Shown here: piece after piece, positions 45,577 to 54,859 of the stretch
Numbering within the stretch: the stretch's first letter is position 1
Layout of the letters: every line of letters begins with the position of its first letter
Origin: Hyphobacterium sp. CCMP332
Lineage (GTDB): Bacteria > Bacteroidota > Bacteroidia > Cytophagales > CCMP332
Length of the DNA stretch: 64,000 nt
Direction: 5' to 3'
Assembly: GCA_014323545.1 (NCBI GenBank)
Contig: CP058647.1
Location: 1,342,001-1,406,000 of the forward strand
Notes under the pieces: model-generated
Database searches by the model: none
Told to the model about the DNA's origin: nothing
The model's input: only the letters and a program-made list of their open reading frames with translations
Position numbers and translations under genes: made by a program

Positions 45577-47516
45577 TCCTCGAGTTCCAACAATTTTTTA
45601 ATGTCCTTATGATCTGTTGTCTTTTTAAGCTTTTTTTCAAGGCTCCTTGTATTCTCTCTTGCGAGTTCCATGAGTCTTTGTTGTAATGTTTCTATTTCTT
45701 CCACATGTTTTGAAATTTCCTCGGCGTGGTTTTCATTTATTAACTCTGACTTTAGGTGATTGTAATAACTGATGGCTGCTGCATCATAAAGTCTTTTCTT
45801 CAAACGCTTTTTAATATTTTGGCTATAGGTATAAGGATCAAACACATACTCCGTATAGGCAGAATCAATTTCACTTTCCATATATTCAATACTGTCAATT
45901 CTAGACTTTAACTCTTTCAAATCTTCAAGCACTCCCAAAATAAATCTTCCCTCCATTTCCCTTTTATCCATTTCATTAATGCTTGCGTATTGCTGCATGA
46001 TGTTGGAGGTCCATGGTTTAATTGAGTTTTGATAAATTTCATTGCTCAGGCCTTGTCCTTTTTCGGTGTAACTGTTTTCGATTTTTCTGGAACTGAATTG
46101 AATATCCTGCTCCAATGCAGTAAGTCTTTGTTGTTGAAGTATTTTTTCAAATTCCGAACGAATATCAACCATGGCTTTCTCACTTCTGTCGTTTAATATG
46201 GAAATGGCATCTTCCAATTTGTAAAAAGGAGAAAGGTCTTTATCTGTTCGTTCATCCAATAGAATACTTCTGGTCTCACCGTCATATTCGTAATAAATAG
46301 TGTCAACTTGATCGATGTATTTATTATAAATATTTGAGAAATAGACCTCGCGGTCAATGTGCTCATAAAGGGAATCGGCTCTTGAATTAACCAATTCTAA
46401 AATCCCCTGCGCTTTTTCTTTTTCATACCTCAGAATCGCCTCTGATTTTGAAAGGAGTTCACTCAGGTGAAAATTGATATAGAATTTGGGGTCATCGAGC
46501 ATCTCATCCGATCTTTCGATAATTCCATTGAGATCTTCCCTCATTTCATTTAGATTTTTGAGAAAGGATTTTGGTAAATCATACTCGAAACGGCCTGTTC
46601 CCGGATTGAAATCATGCCTGGATCCTTCTAGTGCCCCTCTACCCAAATCTGCCCATAAAAAGGCTTTATAAGCTACTTTTAGGAGTTCATTTCCACTTTT
46701 TTGTTGTTTGAGATAAGGCGATTCCAATAAAAATCCATCATCGAAAAGAACATCGAAATTTTCACTGGCTTTACTGACAATCCCGGTGCTGAGTTTATTA
46801 ATCACCTCTTCATACACAAGGGAATCCATTATTTCACCTGTTTTTTTATTTTTTCGAATTAGCGTTAATAAAAATCCATCATTGTAATTTCTTGTCTCCT
46901 GAATCTCGATACTATCGGTAAAATAGTGCAATTCCCAATAGCCGTCCAGTCTCCCAAGTGAATCAAATTTTCCATCCAATTCGTATCGTGGTGATTTCAA
47001 ACTTTTAAAAGCAAAATCACCAAAAGGTTTTCCATTTTGAAAACGCAGAGAACCTACTTTTTCAACACTTTGATCGCCGGCTGAGTCTATATGATAAAAT
47101 GCATAACTCCACAAGCCTTCGGGGACACCTTTTACATATTTGGCATCGGTGATTTCTTTTTTACCCCAATAAATCATTCTAATTTCTTCGTTTTCAATAT
47201 CCTGAACGCTGTAGCTTAAATCCAATTGGTCGTATTCCCATTTTCCTGTTTTAAAGCCATTTTTATACTGGCCTATATAGGTTTCTTTTATAAAGCGATG
47301 CCCATCCTTTAAATCCTGCTTAATGACAAAATGAAATGTCCCGTCAAATACGGTGTCTTCATCTATAATTTTGTATTCTGCTTTTACTGTACCTTTTCTG
47401 TCCACCAGATTGGTATATTCTCCCTCGAGGACCTGCGCGATTAAATTATCTGAATAAAGCAAGAGGAGAAAAGCTGATGAAAGCAATATGTTAAATAATT
47501 TGAAAGATTTTACCAT
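45573..47516 (-). CDS. Exported MORN-like and coiled-coil protein, unknown function
   Basis: 647 residues. Signal peptide about 1-27 (LLSSAFLLLLYSDNLIAQ). Residues 75-230 carry MORN-like or toxin-antitoxin-style repeats (GQYKNGFKTGKWEYD, KGVPEGLWSYAFY, RLDGYWELHYFT). From about 290 on the protein is charged and helical with long predicted coiled coils (HAEEISKHVEEIETLQQRLM). I know no named family with this order. Its neighbours are an enoyl-CoA hydratase (7-base overlap) and a DUF2490 barrel (4-base overlap). Confidence 0.8.
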   Translation of the reverse strand: MVKSFKLFNILLSSAFLLLLYSDNLIAQVLEGEYTNLVDRKGTVKAEYKIIDEDTVFDGTFHFVIKQDLKDGHRFIKETYIGQYKNGFKTGKWEYDQLDLSYSVQDIENEEIRMIYWGKKEITDAKYVKGVPEGLWSYAFYHIDSAGDQSVEKVGSLRFQNGKPFGDFAFKSLKSPRYELDGKFDSLGRLDGYWELHYFTDSIEIQETRNYNDGFLLTLIRKNKKTGEIMDSLVYEEVINKLSTGIVSKASENFDVLFDDGFLLESPYLKQQKSGNELLKVAYKAFLWADLGRGALEGSRHDFNPGTGRFEYDLPKSFLKNLNEMREDLNGIIERSDEMLDDPKFYINFHLSELLSKSEAILRYEKEKAQGILELVNSRADSLYEHIDREVYFSNIYNKYIDQVDTIYYEYDGETRSILLDERTDKDLSPFYKLEDAISILNDRSEKAMVDIRSEFEKILQQQRLTALEQDIQFSSRKIENSYTEKGQGLSNEIYQNSIKPWTSNIMQQYASINEMDKREMEGRFILGVLEDLKELKSRIDSIEYMESEIDSAYTEYVFDPYTYSQNIKKRLKKRLYDAAAISYYNHLKSELINENHAEEISKHVEEIETLQQRLMELARENTRSLEKKLKKTTDHKDIKKLLELEE

Positions 47517-48277
47517 GAGATTTTTTCCTTATTGAGAAATGCGGATATACCTTTTTTACAATCTTCATTTTCCCTCGCTTTTGCATTTTGAGCTGCGGCG
47601 AAGTCCAGGGCTTCATTCAAATTCATACCGGAAATTTTTGCAATCATTGCTTTTGTCATCGCCATTGAGCTACCGGCATTTTTATTGACAAGTTTTGATG
47701 CAAATTCCATGACTTTATTGTCAATTTCATTTTTATCAATTATATCATTGATAATTCCCCATTTTAGAGCCTTTTCCGCATCGATCATCTCACCGGAAAG
47801 CAAAAGATGCCTGGCTCTCCCCTCGCCAATTTTTCTCAAAAGAAAAACCATTACAAGGGCGGGTACAAATCCTATCCTCACTTCTGTATATGCCATTTTC
47901 ATTTCCGGAACCGCAAATACAAAATCACAAATGCTTGCAAGCCCCGCACCACCAGCAATTGCCGGACCTTCTACCTGCGCAATAACCATTTTTGGGGAAT
48001 CATAAATCATTTGAAATAAACCTCTCAGATGCTGAGAATCAGCAAGATTTTCTTCAAATGAATTATTTCGAAGCTCCTTTAGATATGCAAGATCAGCACC
48101 GGCGCAAAATGCCTCACCCTTTGCTTTTAATATGATGACTTTTACCTTATCGTCCTCTAATAGTTGGTTTAAACCATTTTTTATATGAGAAACCATATCT
48201 GCACTGAGTGCATTTCTTTTTTCAGGACGGTTCAAAGTCAATATACCTATCCGGTCAGACGTAGTAGTAGTGATCAT
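47510..48277 (-). CDS. Enoyl-CoA hydratase/isomerase family protein
   Basis: 255 residues, full crotonase fold. TSDRIGILTLNRPEKRNALS at the start, the oxyanion-hole region AFCAGADLAYLKELR near 57, QVEGPAIAGGAGLASICDFV near 102 and YTEVRIGFVPALVMVFLLR near 130. The second acidic catalytic residue position is compatible with hydratase activity. Acts on CoA thioesters in the cytoplasm, in fatty acid or branched-chain breakdown. comEC ends one base before its start. Confidence 0.92.
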   Translation of the reverse strand: MITTTTSDRIGILTLNRPEKRNALSADMVSHIKNGLNQLLEDDKVKVIILKAKGEAFCAGADLAYLKELRNNSFEENLADSQHLRGLFQMIYDSPKMVIAQVEGPAIAGGAGLASICDFVFAVPEMKMAYTEVRIGFVPALVMVFLLRKIGEGRARHLLLSGEMIDAEKALKWGIINDIIDKNEIDNKVMEFASKLVNKNAGSSMAMTKAMIAKISGMNLNEALDFAAAQNAKARENEDCKKGISAFLNKEKISW

Positions 48278-48278
48278 T

Positions 48279-50351
48279 TTATTTTAGTACAAGCGCGCCC
48301 TCCGACCTGAGATCGTGAAAGGCCTTATTCTTTTCTTTCAATTCCTTAATTATCTTCAATCTAATAAAGTAAGGAATATTATTACCTAAAATAAAACCTT
48401 TAATAGGATTAAAATTGGATTGAAGTACCATTTTTGCATTTAATGAATCGATTATTAAATAATCTACATCTTTTGAGAATTCAATCTTTTTTTTGGGCTT
48501 AACAAGAATCAAATCATCGTAAAACCAGCAATCATAGGATGACATGGCCTTAAAAAAATCCGATTGGGGCGAAGTTATTTTTTCAATTCCTTTTTCTCTG
48601 GAATAGGCGGAGAGACTGTATTTCCAGAAATTACTTTGTTCCATTTGATCTGTGTCAATATCTATTTGAAGATTTTTGCCATTGACCAGAGCCACAAAAT
48701 CATTGTCTTTTTCACTAAACAAAATCATTTCCTTTTGATTGGAAAAAAGGTAGTTCAAATACCACTGATAGCCTCCAAAACAGCTGATAAAGATTAAGAG
48801 TAAATAGGCAAATCGCTTTTGGCGATATCTTAGGATTAGAACAAAGGATGTCAGAATTAATAGGCTTATAACAAACTGCCATTGATCAAAATAAAGAGCT
48901 TTTGATACTGAATAGGGCAATTCCTGAATGATAAAGACGGACTTATTCAAAATCGAAATACTCAAATCGAGTACATAGGCGATTATGCTTTTAATAAATA
49001 CCAGAAAATGAAAAGCAAGCAAGGCAATCCCCAAACTTAAAATGATGCCGGCGAATGGAATTACAATAAAATTACTGAGTATAAAAAGATTGGGAAACTG
49101 ATGAAAATAATAGAGCGTGATTGGCACAGTTCCTATTTGTGCTGCAAGCGAAACCGCGCTCAACTTATACATTTTATCCAGCATCGAATTGCTGAATTCT
49201 ACTCGATTTGTAAAATAAGGATAAAAGAAAACTATGCTGAATACCGCTAGAAATGACAGCTGAAATCCCAAATCAAAAATCATCATTGGATCTATGATCA
49301 GAATAATAAATGCGGCCAGGGCTAGGTTATTGTAAATGTCGGATCGCCTGTTAATTAATTTTGATAAAGCAAGGGTTGAAAACATAATGACTGCCCTGCT
49401 CACTGAAGGTGAAAAACCTGTAATGGCAGCATAGGCAAAAAGTACAGTGACTGTAATAAAAAATAAGCCTTGTCTGCCGTATTTAAGCTTGTTTAAAAAT
49501 GACAAGAGGTAAATAAGAATCTGATATATTATACCTACATGCAGACCCGAAACTGCTAAAACATGAATCGCGCCGGCATCGGCAAAGGCTTCTCTTACTT
49601 CATTTGGCAGATCATCTTTCTGACCTAAAATTAATGCCTGTGCTACATGCAAATTATCCGGATTTGAAATGTTATCCTTAAGTACGAATTGAAAATAATT
49701 TCTAATTTTTAATGCCATTTTAATAATCGGACTGCCTTTGTCCTTTTCTAAAATTAGCACATCGCTGCTCTCTGTAAATACCTGAAATAGGAAGCCCTTT
49801 CTCCGCATAAATGATGCATAATCAAAGCTTTCCGGATTTTTTGGACCTACAATTCTTTTTGGTGAATTATTTATGTAAACCAGGTCACCGTATTCAAGCA
49901 TTTTTCTAACATCGGATTTCTTGAGATACAGTAAGGTTTTGAAATTAACATCGATGGTTTTATCACCTTTTTTAATTTGTTCTACTCTTAAAAGATATCT
50001 GGTGGTTTTGGCTGTTTCTTTGGACTCCGAAATGATAATTCCGGATATTCCCTCAGCACTTAGAACTTCTGTAATCCTTTGATTATCTGAAATATATCGG
50101 CTTGAATATTTTTGAATGAAAATTCCAAAAAGAAATAACAAGGCTAAAAATCCAATTCCTTTTAACAAAAGTGATAAAGGCTGAATTTTTAGAAAGTTTA
50201 GAAGGAAAGTGAAGATTGCTAGTCCTGCCAAAGACAGGATAATTAACTCATTTGGGATGCCGGGAAAGTACTCTGAACTTACTATTCCCAAAATAAAAAA
50301 CAGGACATACCTGAGTATGGGAAAAGGCATCCAGGCAAAGCCCGAAATCAT
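48279..50351 (-). CDS. comEC: ComEC/Rec2-type DNA uptake channel
   Basis: 690 residues. The N-terminal membrane helices precede a DUF4131/OB-like part. The competence core reads VLAVSGLHVGIIYQILIYLL near 270 and AAITGFSPSVSRAVIMFSTL near 310. Around eleven helices in total. The C-terminal soluble part is short and lacks a recognisable metallo-beta-lactamase HxHxDH motif, as in many Bacteroidota ComEC. ComEC passes single-stranded DNA through the inner membrane. Overlaps the GNAT gene stop by 4 bases. Confidence 0.9.
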   Translation of the reverse strand: MISGFAWMPFPILRYVLFFILGIVSSEYFPGIPNELIILSLAGLAIFTFLLNFLKIQPLSLLLKGIGFLALLFLFGIFIQKYSSRYISDNQRITEVLSAEGISGIIISESKETAKTTRYLLRVEQIKKGDKTIDVNFKTLLYLKKSDVRKMLEYGDLVYINNSPKRIVGPKNPESFDYASFMRRKGFLFQVFTESSDVLILEKDKGSPIIKMALKIRNYFQFVLKDNISNPDNLHVAQALILGQKDDLPNEVREAFADAGAIHVLAVSGLHVGIIYQILIYLLSFLNKLKYGRQGLFFITVTVLFAYAAITGFSPSVSRAVIMFSTLALSKLINRRSDIYNNLALAAFIILIIDPMMIFDLGFQLSFLAVFSIVFFYPYFTNRVEFSNSMLDKMYKLSAVSLAAQIGTVPITLYYFHQFPNLFILSNFIVIPFAGIILSLGIALLAFHFLVFIKSIIAYVLDLSISILNKSVFIIQELPYSVSKALYFDQWQFVISLLILTSFVLILRYRQKRFAYLLLIFISCFGGYQWYLNYLFSNQKEMILFSEKDNDFVALVNGKNLQIDIDTDQMEQSNFWKYSLSAYSREKGIEKITSPQSDFFKAMSSYDCWFYDDLILVKPKKKIEFSKDVDYLIIDSLNAKMVLQSNFNPIKGFILGNNIPYFIRLKIIKELKEKNKAFHDLRSEGALVLK

Positions 50352-50782
50352 AACATTCTTGTCATGGTTTTATGTAGAATGCCGCATTCCTCAAAAATTT
50401 CTCCTTCGATTTCAAAGCCAAATTTGAGATAAAGCGGAATGGCATCGAGTTGAGAATGCAAAAGTAATTTTGCAGGTTTTTTAATGATTTCTTCTATATC
50501 CTTCAAAACGGATTCAACAAGGGCAGATCCAATTTTTTTATTTCTGAATTCCTTTAAAACGGCAAAACGTTCGAGTTTAATGTAATTCTCCAATTCTCGC
50601 CAACGCGCGGCTCCGACGGCTTGATCATTGTATCTGGCCAAAAAATGTCGTGCCTCTTTCTCAAATTCATCTACCTCATCTTCCAAGGCCACTTTTTGTT
50701 CATCAACAAAAACTTTCTTGCGGATTTCAAGACAGAATTGATAGTCCGGGCTGTCCATTGAAGTCTGTATTACTTCTATCAT
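50348..50782 (-). CDS. GNAT family acetyltransferase
   Basis: 144 residues. GNAT core: CLEIRKKVFVDEQKVALEDE near 17, RFAVLKEFRNKKIGSALVES near 72 with the acetyl-CoA-binding R-x-x-x-I-G-x loop, and LLLHSQLDAIPLYLKFGFEI near 102. It acetylates an unknown amine. 4-base overlaps on both sides place it in the phoH-to-DUF2490 run. Confidence 0.9.
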   Translation of the reverse strand: MIEVIQTSMDSPDYQFCLEIRKKVFVDEQKVALEDEVDEFEKEARHFLARYNDQAVGAARWRELENYIKLERFAVLKEFRNKKIGSALVESVLKDIEEIIKKPAKLLLHSQLDAIPLYLKFGFEIEGEIFEECGILHKTMTRML

Positions 50783-52080
50783 GGTTTTAAAGGTCCATAA
50801 ATTTTGAAACGCTGGGTATCTCCATTTTTATAATGGATTTTCATAATATATATCCCTCTTCTTTCTGCACTCAGAGCAAACTGAATTTCTCCAAATGCAT
50901 TTGAGCGTATGAATGCATCTTCAAGCCGTTTTCCCTGCAGGTTAAAAATCGTGATTTTGTAATCTGTTCCCGGGTCGAGATTAAAGATCAGATATCGGCC
51001 TTCCACCTGATCGACGGTCCCAATTTTTACATTTTCCCTGATTGGGTTATTGTCTGTGGTATCCTGTCCGAGATCACAATTGATGGAACCTGTTAAACTT
51101 GAAAGCAAAAATGAACTTCTGTTATTGGGCAGGTTGGCATCAAATATATTTCGGGTTAAAAGTTTTTGACATTGAGTGAAAATATTAAAACAATGATCAT
51201 CGGAATAGTCCATGTAATTTCGAACCATATCCGGGCTTCCACAGGATTCATGTGTAGTATCGCATCCAAAATTACCCGCATCTGAATCCGGAGTATCATC
51301 GCAACCGTCATCCACAGCACAATTTCCATCTCCCCAAATGTGCACCAGACCGAGCCAATGCCCAACTTCATGGGTCATGGTTCTTCCGCGATTATAAGGA
51401 AATGCAAATGCATCGATTGAAGTACCTGTGCGATTTCCGAAATACCTGTTTGACATGACTATTCCGTCTGTTTCCCTGGGATCCTCGGGAAAACTCGCAT
51501 AACCGAGAAAATTATCGCTCAATCGTGGCACAACATAAACATTCATATATTGATCGGCAGGCCAATGGACAATTCCTTTTATTTCTCCGTCATCAGCGCC
51601 CGCATCGTATTCATCTTTAGCTCTGTAATGTCTGGTAATCCCATCCGTTGCTTGCCCCTGTGGGTCAAGTTTCGCCATGCAAAATTCTATTTCCATGTCT
51701 GCACCTTCGGGCAAATCATTAAAACCCGGGCTGCCAAATTTTCTTCTATAGTCCTGGTTGAGAACTTCGATCTGAGACATAATCTGTTCTTTGGAAATAT
51801 TTCCAATATTAGGGTCATCTGAGATAATTCCCGCCTCCGATGTGTGAATGACATGTACGACTGTAGGAATATACAAAAGCGTATGCTTAAGCCCATCGCT
51901 TAACTTTTCTGCCGTAGTGGATCTAGCTATTCTTTCAATTCTTTGTTTGAGATAATCCGGATTAGTTTGTAGGGCAATAGAATCTCTGTAAGTTGTAGCA
52001 CATTTTTGCCCATAGGAATACCCAAATAGGCTTAGAGCAAAAATGAAAATACTAATCTTCTTTTTTACTCTGCTTGTCAT
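50779..52080 (-). CDS. Secreted M43 (pappalysin-like) zinc metalloprotease
   Basis: 433 residues. Signal peptide near 1-24 (ISIFIFALSLFGYSYG). The catalytic zinc motif MTHEVGHWLGLVHIWGD (HExGHxxGLxH) is near 237, with the C-rich CDDTPDSDAGNFGCDTTHES loop and the RNYMDYSDDHCFNIFT met-turn region behind it. Residues about 350-433 form a beta-rich T9SS type A-like tail (ITIFNLQGKRLEDAF, RGIYIMKIHYKN). Predicted to be exported through T9SS. Overlaps phoH by 29 bases; no later start would keep the signal peptide. Confidence 0.9.
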   Translation of the reverse strand: MTSRVKKKISIFIFALSLFGYSYGQKCATTYRDSIALQTNPDYLKQRIERIARSTTAEKLSDGLKHTLLYIPTVVHVIHTSEAGIISDDPNIGNISKEQIMSQIEVLNQDYRRKFGSPGFNDLPEGADMEIEFCMAKLDPQGQATDGITRHYRAKDEYDAGADDGEIKGIVHWPADQYMNVYVVPRLSDNFLGYASFPEDPRETDGIVMSNRYFGNRTGTSIDAFAFPYNRGRTMTHEVGHWLGLVHIWGDGNCAVDDGCDDTPDSDAGNFGCDTTHESCGSPDMVRNYMDYSDDHCFNIFTQCQKLLTRNIFDANLPNNRSSFLLSSLTGSINCDLGQDTTDNNPIRENVKIGTVDQVEGRYLIFNLDPGTDYKITIFNLQGKRLEDAFIRSNAFGEIQFALSAERRGIYIMKIHYKNGDTQRFKIYGPLKP

Positions 52081-53008
52081 AAGCTCTTATAATGGATTTC
52101 ACTAATTTATGACGCGTCACATCTTCTTCATCAAGGTGCACAAAACCAATTCCTTCAGTTTTACCCAATATATTCAAGGCCTCCTTTAAACCTGATTTTT
52201 GGTTTCTGGGAAGATCCAGCTGAGACTGGTCACCGTTAATTATCATTTTTGAATTTGGACCCATCCGTGTCAAAAACATCTTCATTTGCATGGGCGTGGT
52301 ATTTTGGGCTTCATCTAATAGTACAAATGCATTGTTAAGGGTTCTTCCCCTCATATAAGCCAAAGGAGCTATTTCTATAATTCTTCGTTCCTGATAATAA
52401 AGAAGCTTTTCAGCCGGTATCATGTCATCGAGCGCATCGTAAATGGGCCTAAGGTAGGGATCAATCTTTTCTTTGAGATCACCTGGCAGAAAACCAAGAT
52501 TTTCTCCCGCTTCCACTGCCGGTCTTGTAATAATGATTTTCTTTATTTCCTTATTTTTCAGCGCCCTGACTGCCAGCGCTACGGAAATATAGGTTTTCCC
52601 TGTTCCTGCAGGTCCAAGGGCAAATACTACATCATTTTCTTTAACATTTTTTACCAGGTTTACCTGATTGCGGGTTTTGGGCTTAATCACAACACCCCTG
52701 GTTCCATAAATTAGCACTTCCTCTTTGAGGTGTTTCAGGTTGTCGAGTTTCTCAATGTCATTTCTTATATAATCCTGAATACTATCTTCGGTGATTTTAC
52801 CGTATTGATGATAATGCTGTATCAGCGAATTGATAATATCATTGATCTTAATTATTTCCGGGGGTGAACCCTGAATTTTAATTTCATTGCCCCTACTTAC
52901 AACCTTGCTTTTGGGGAATGCCTCAGCAACTCTTTTGATATTTTGATTTTCGAGTCCGAGAAAATCAGGAAGGGAAACATTTTCAAGCGTAATTATTTTT
53001 TCTACCAA
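52052..53008 (-). CDS. phoH: PhoH family ATPase
   Basis: 318 residues. Walker A GPAGTGKTYISVALAV near 132, Walker B FVLLDEAQNTTPMQMKMFLT near 225, and INGDQSQLDLPRNQKSGLK. The N-terminal part resembles a KH-like RNA-binding region. PhoH is an RNA-binding ATPase linked to stress and RNA metabolism. The start is TTG at 53008, which gives VEKIITLENVSLPDFLGLEN. It is the first gene of the long minus-strand run. Divergent from a plus-strand gene with about 80 bases between. Confidence 0.93.
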   Translation of the reverse strand: MVEKIITLENVSLPDFLGLENQNIKRVAEAFPKSKVVSRGNEIKIQGSPPEIIKINDIINSLIQHYHQYGKITEDSIQDYIRNDIEKLDNLKHLKEEVLIYGTRGVVIKPKTRNQVNLVKNVKENDVVFALGPAGTGKTYISVALAVRALKNKEIKKIIITRPAVEAGENLGFLPGDLKEKIDPYLRPIYDALDDMIPAEKLLYYQERRIIEIAPLAYMRGRTLNNAFVLLDEAQNTTPMQMKMFLTRMGPNSKMIINGDQSQLDLPRNQKSGLKEALNILGKTEGIGFVHLDEEDVTRHKLVKSIIRAYDKQSKKED

Positions 53009-53059
53009 ATGCTATCTGCTTTAATCAATGATTTAATTTTGCGTAATTTTAGCCGATTA

Positions 53060-53067
53060 CAAAAATA
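53060..53067 (-). promoter_or_regulatory. Candidate -7 promoter element for phoH and its operon
   Basis: The reverse strand reads TATTTTTG, matching TAnnTTTG, 51 bases before the phoH start. AT-rich context makes chance matches likely. Confidence 0.3.
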
Positions 53068-53089
53068 ATCAAAATTCCTCTTTGGCTAT

Positions 53090-53872
53090 ATGGCTATGAT
53101 CACATTTACATCCGATTTTGGATTAAAAGACCATTACGTTGCAGCCCTCAAAGCCAGGATCTTAAGCGATTTTCCAAGCGCTGTTATAGTGGACATCACT
53201 CATAGCATTCCCGCCTTTGATCTGATCCACGGTTCCTATGTCCTCGGCTCTGTATATGACAACTTTCCGGCTGGAACGGTTCATATTGTTGCTCTAAATT
53301 CCCATAAGCAAAAAACCATGAAGTTTATTGCCGCTAAATTAGATGGGCATTTTTTTCTCCTTCCAAACAATGGATTGTTATCGCTAATTTCAGAAATGGC
53401 ACCCGATATGGTTGTGGAATTGCCTTTCAGCAATAAGTCAGACGTCTCATTTCCCGAAAAAAATATTTTGTCAAAGGCAGCAAGTCAATTGGCCAAAGGA
53501 GCTGATTTGAGCAGTTTGGGTAAGGCCATGGTGGATTATGAAAAATCATTGATGCTAAAACCAAAAGCTACAAAATCCGGAATTTTTGGCCATGTCATTT
53601 ACATCGATCGATTTGGAAATCTGATCACCAATATTAAAAGGAAGGTATTTGAGGATTTGAAAAAACTTGTTGGACCCGGCTTTGACCTGAATTTCAGTAA
53701 AGAGCACTTGCATCAGATTAATAATCACTACGGAGACGTAGGAGAAGGAGATATTGTAGCCCTATTCAATGAGCGTGATTTATTGGAAATCGCCGTACGC
53801 GAGGGAAATGCAGCTCAATTATTTGGATTGCGTTATGATAGTCCGGTGAGGATTACTTTTGAAAAGAGTTAA
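53090..53872 (+). CDS. SAM hydroxide adenosyltransferase (DUF62 family)
   Basis: 260 residues. The N-terminal FTSDFGLKDHYVAALKARIL and the C-terminal beta domain with IYIDRFGNLITNIKRK match the SAM hydrolase/chlorinase/fluorinase superfamily. Those without the halogenase active site hydrolyse SAM to adenosine and methionine. The N-terminal Asp-Phe-Gly-Leu and the HIPAFD-like THSIPAFDLIHGSYV are present. Two tandem ATGs (53090, 53096) are possible starts. Cytoplasmic. Confidence 0.92.
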   Translation: MAMITFTSDFGLKDHYVAALKARILSDFPSAVIVDITHSIPAFDLIHGSYVLGSVYDNFPAGTVHIVALNSHKQKTMKFIAAKLDGHFFLLPNNGLLSLISEMAPDMVVELPFSNKSDVSFPEKNILSKAASQLAKGADLSSLGKAMVDYEKSLMLKPKATKSGIFGHVIYIDRFGNLITNIKRKVFEDLKKLVGPGFDLNFSKEHLHQINNHYGDVGEGDIVALFNERDLLEIAVREGNAAQLFGLRYDSPVRITFEKS

Positions 53873-53942
53873 TAAAACCTGCTAAAATTCTTAAGCCTTA
53901 ATATTAATCAAAAATCATATTAATTGAGTGTGAGAACGAAGT

Positions 53943-53952
53943 GTGAGGAGAG
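53943..53952 (+). repeat. Left arm of 10-bp inverted repeat flanking the four-helix-bundle gene
   Basis: GTGAGGAGAG lies about 50 bases past the 3' end of the gene at 53999-54352, within a GTGTGAG-rich stretch. Its exact reverse complement is at 54471-54480 on the other side. Confidence 0.6.
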
Positions 53953-53998
53953 AAAGAATGTCGAATGTTCAGTGTGATAGCCAAGATAATAAGCTTTG

Positions 53999-54352
53999 CT
54001 ACTTTTTAATTTTAAGATTCCTGATCATTGTAAACAAAATTTTTGATAACTCTTCGGACTTGTTATACAAGTTTGAGTGAGATTCAATAGAAATCATTTT
54101 CTCATCTCTTAGGATGTCAATGACCGCGGTACATTCAAACAAAGAACTTCTTGACATTACATAAAAGTGAGCTCTATCAGCTTTACTAAATCTACCTGAT
54201 CCCTCGACAAGGTTTAAAACCACACTCAAAGCGGCGCGACTTAATTGGTTTTCGATGATACGATCAAGGTTGTTACCTCGAATAAGATTTAAATTTGCAC
54301 AATAAAATTTTTTAGCCTTTTTGTAAACATCAAGTTTTTCAAAATCAAACAT
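53999..54352 (-). CDS. Four-helix bundle protein (S23/IVP family)
   Basis: 117 residues, all helical. The family pattern is FEKLDVYKKAKKFYCANLNL at the start, QLSRAALSVVLNLVEGSGR near 37 and RAHFYVMSRSSLFECTAVID near 59. Such proteins were first seen inside 23S rRNA intervening sequences but are widespread as stand-alone genes in Bacteroidota; the function is unknown. This one is isolated, AT-rich and flanked by an inverted repeat, which suggests a dispersed cassette. Confidence 0.9.
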   Translation of the reverse strand: MFDFEKLDVYKKAKKFYCANLNLIRGNNLDRIIENQLSRAALSVVLNLVEGSGRFSKADRAHFYVMSRSSLFECTAVIDILRDEKMISIESHSNLYNKSEELSKILFTMIRNLKIKK

Positions 54353-54470
54353 ATAAAAGTGGTTGAATTTTGCATTAATATAGTTTGAAACCTGTTTACT
54401 TTAGAACGGTATTTCGTAATGACGGCTTTTTATTATGCAAAACAATAATTGAATTTATTTAACAATTTCA

Positions 54471-54480
54471 CTCTCCTCAC
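54471..54480 (-). repeat. Right arm of 10-bp inverted repeat flanking the four-helix-bundle gene
   Basis: CTCTCCTCAC is the exact reverse complement of the arm at 53943-53952 and is followed by more of the same word (TCCACACT). It is about 118 bases upstream of the gene's start. Confidence 0.6.
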
Positions 54481-54562
54481 TCCACACTATTAAGATCTTT
54501 TGCATTATCAATTTATCTTTGAGTCCTAATATTAGAATTTATTCTAAATAAGTTTCCAATCC

Positions 54563-54859
54563 ATGTTAATCCGAATTGTACGCATGTCTTTTAAACCTGA
54601 AGAGGTTGATAATTTCCTAAAATTCTTTGATTCAAAAAAAGAAAAAATAAGGGCTTTCCCAGGATGCAGGCATTTGGAATTGTGGCAGGATCATCATTTT
54701 AAAAACGTATTCAGCACATATAGCCACTGGGATGGAGATGAAGACCTTCAAAATTATCGCAATTCAGAATTGTTTCGGGATGTTTGGTCAAAAACAAAAC
54801 TTCTATTTTTAGAAAAAGCCATTGCCTATTCGAATGAGGTTGTAGTGAAGCTCGATTAA
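54563..54859 (+). CDS. Antibiotic biosynthesis monooxygenase-like (ABM) protein
   Basis: 98 residues, single ferredoxin-like ABM domain. MLIRIVRMSFKPEEVDNFLK at the start and CRHLELWQDHHFKNVFSTYS near 33 fit the family, which includes quinol monooxygenases and heme-degrading enzymes. No partner identifies the substrate. Its stop overlaps the convergent lipoprotein gene by 4 bases. Confidence 0.85.
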   Translation: MLIRIVRMSFKPEEVDNFLKFFDSKKEKIRAFPGCRHLELWQDHHFKNVFSTYSHWDGDEDLQNYRNSELFRDVWSKTKLLFLEKAIAYSNEVVVKLD

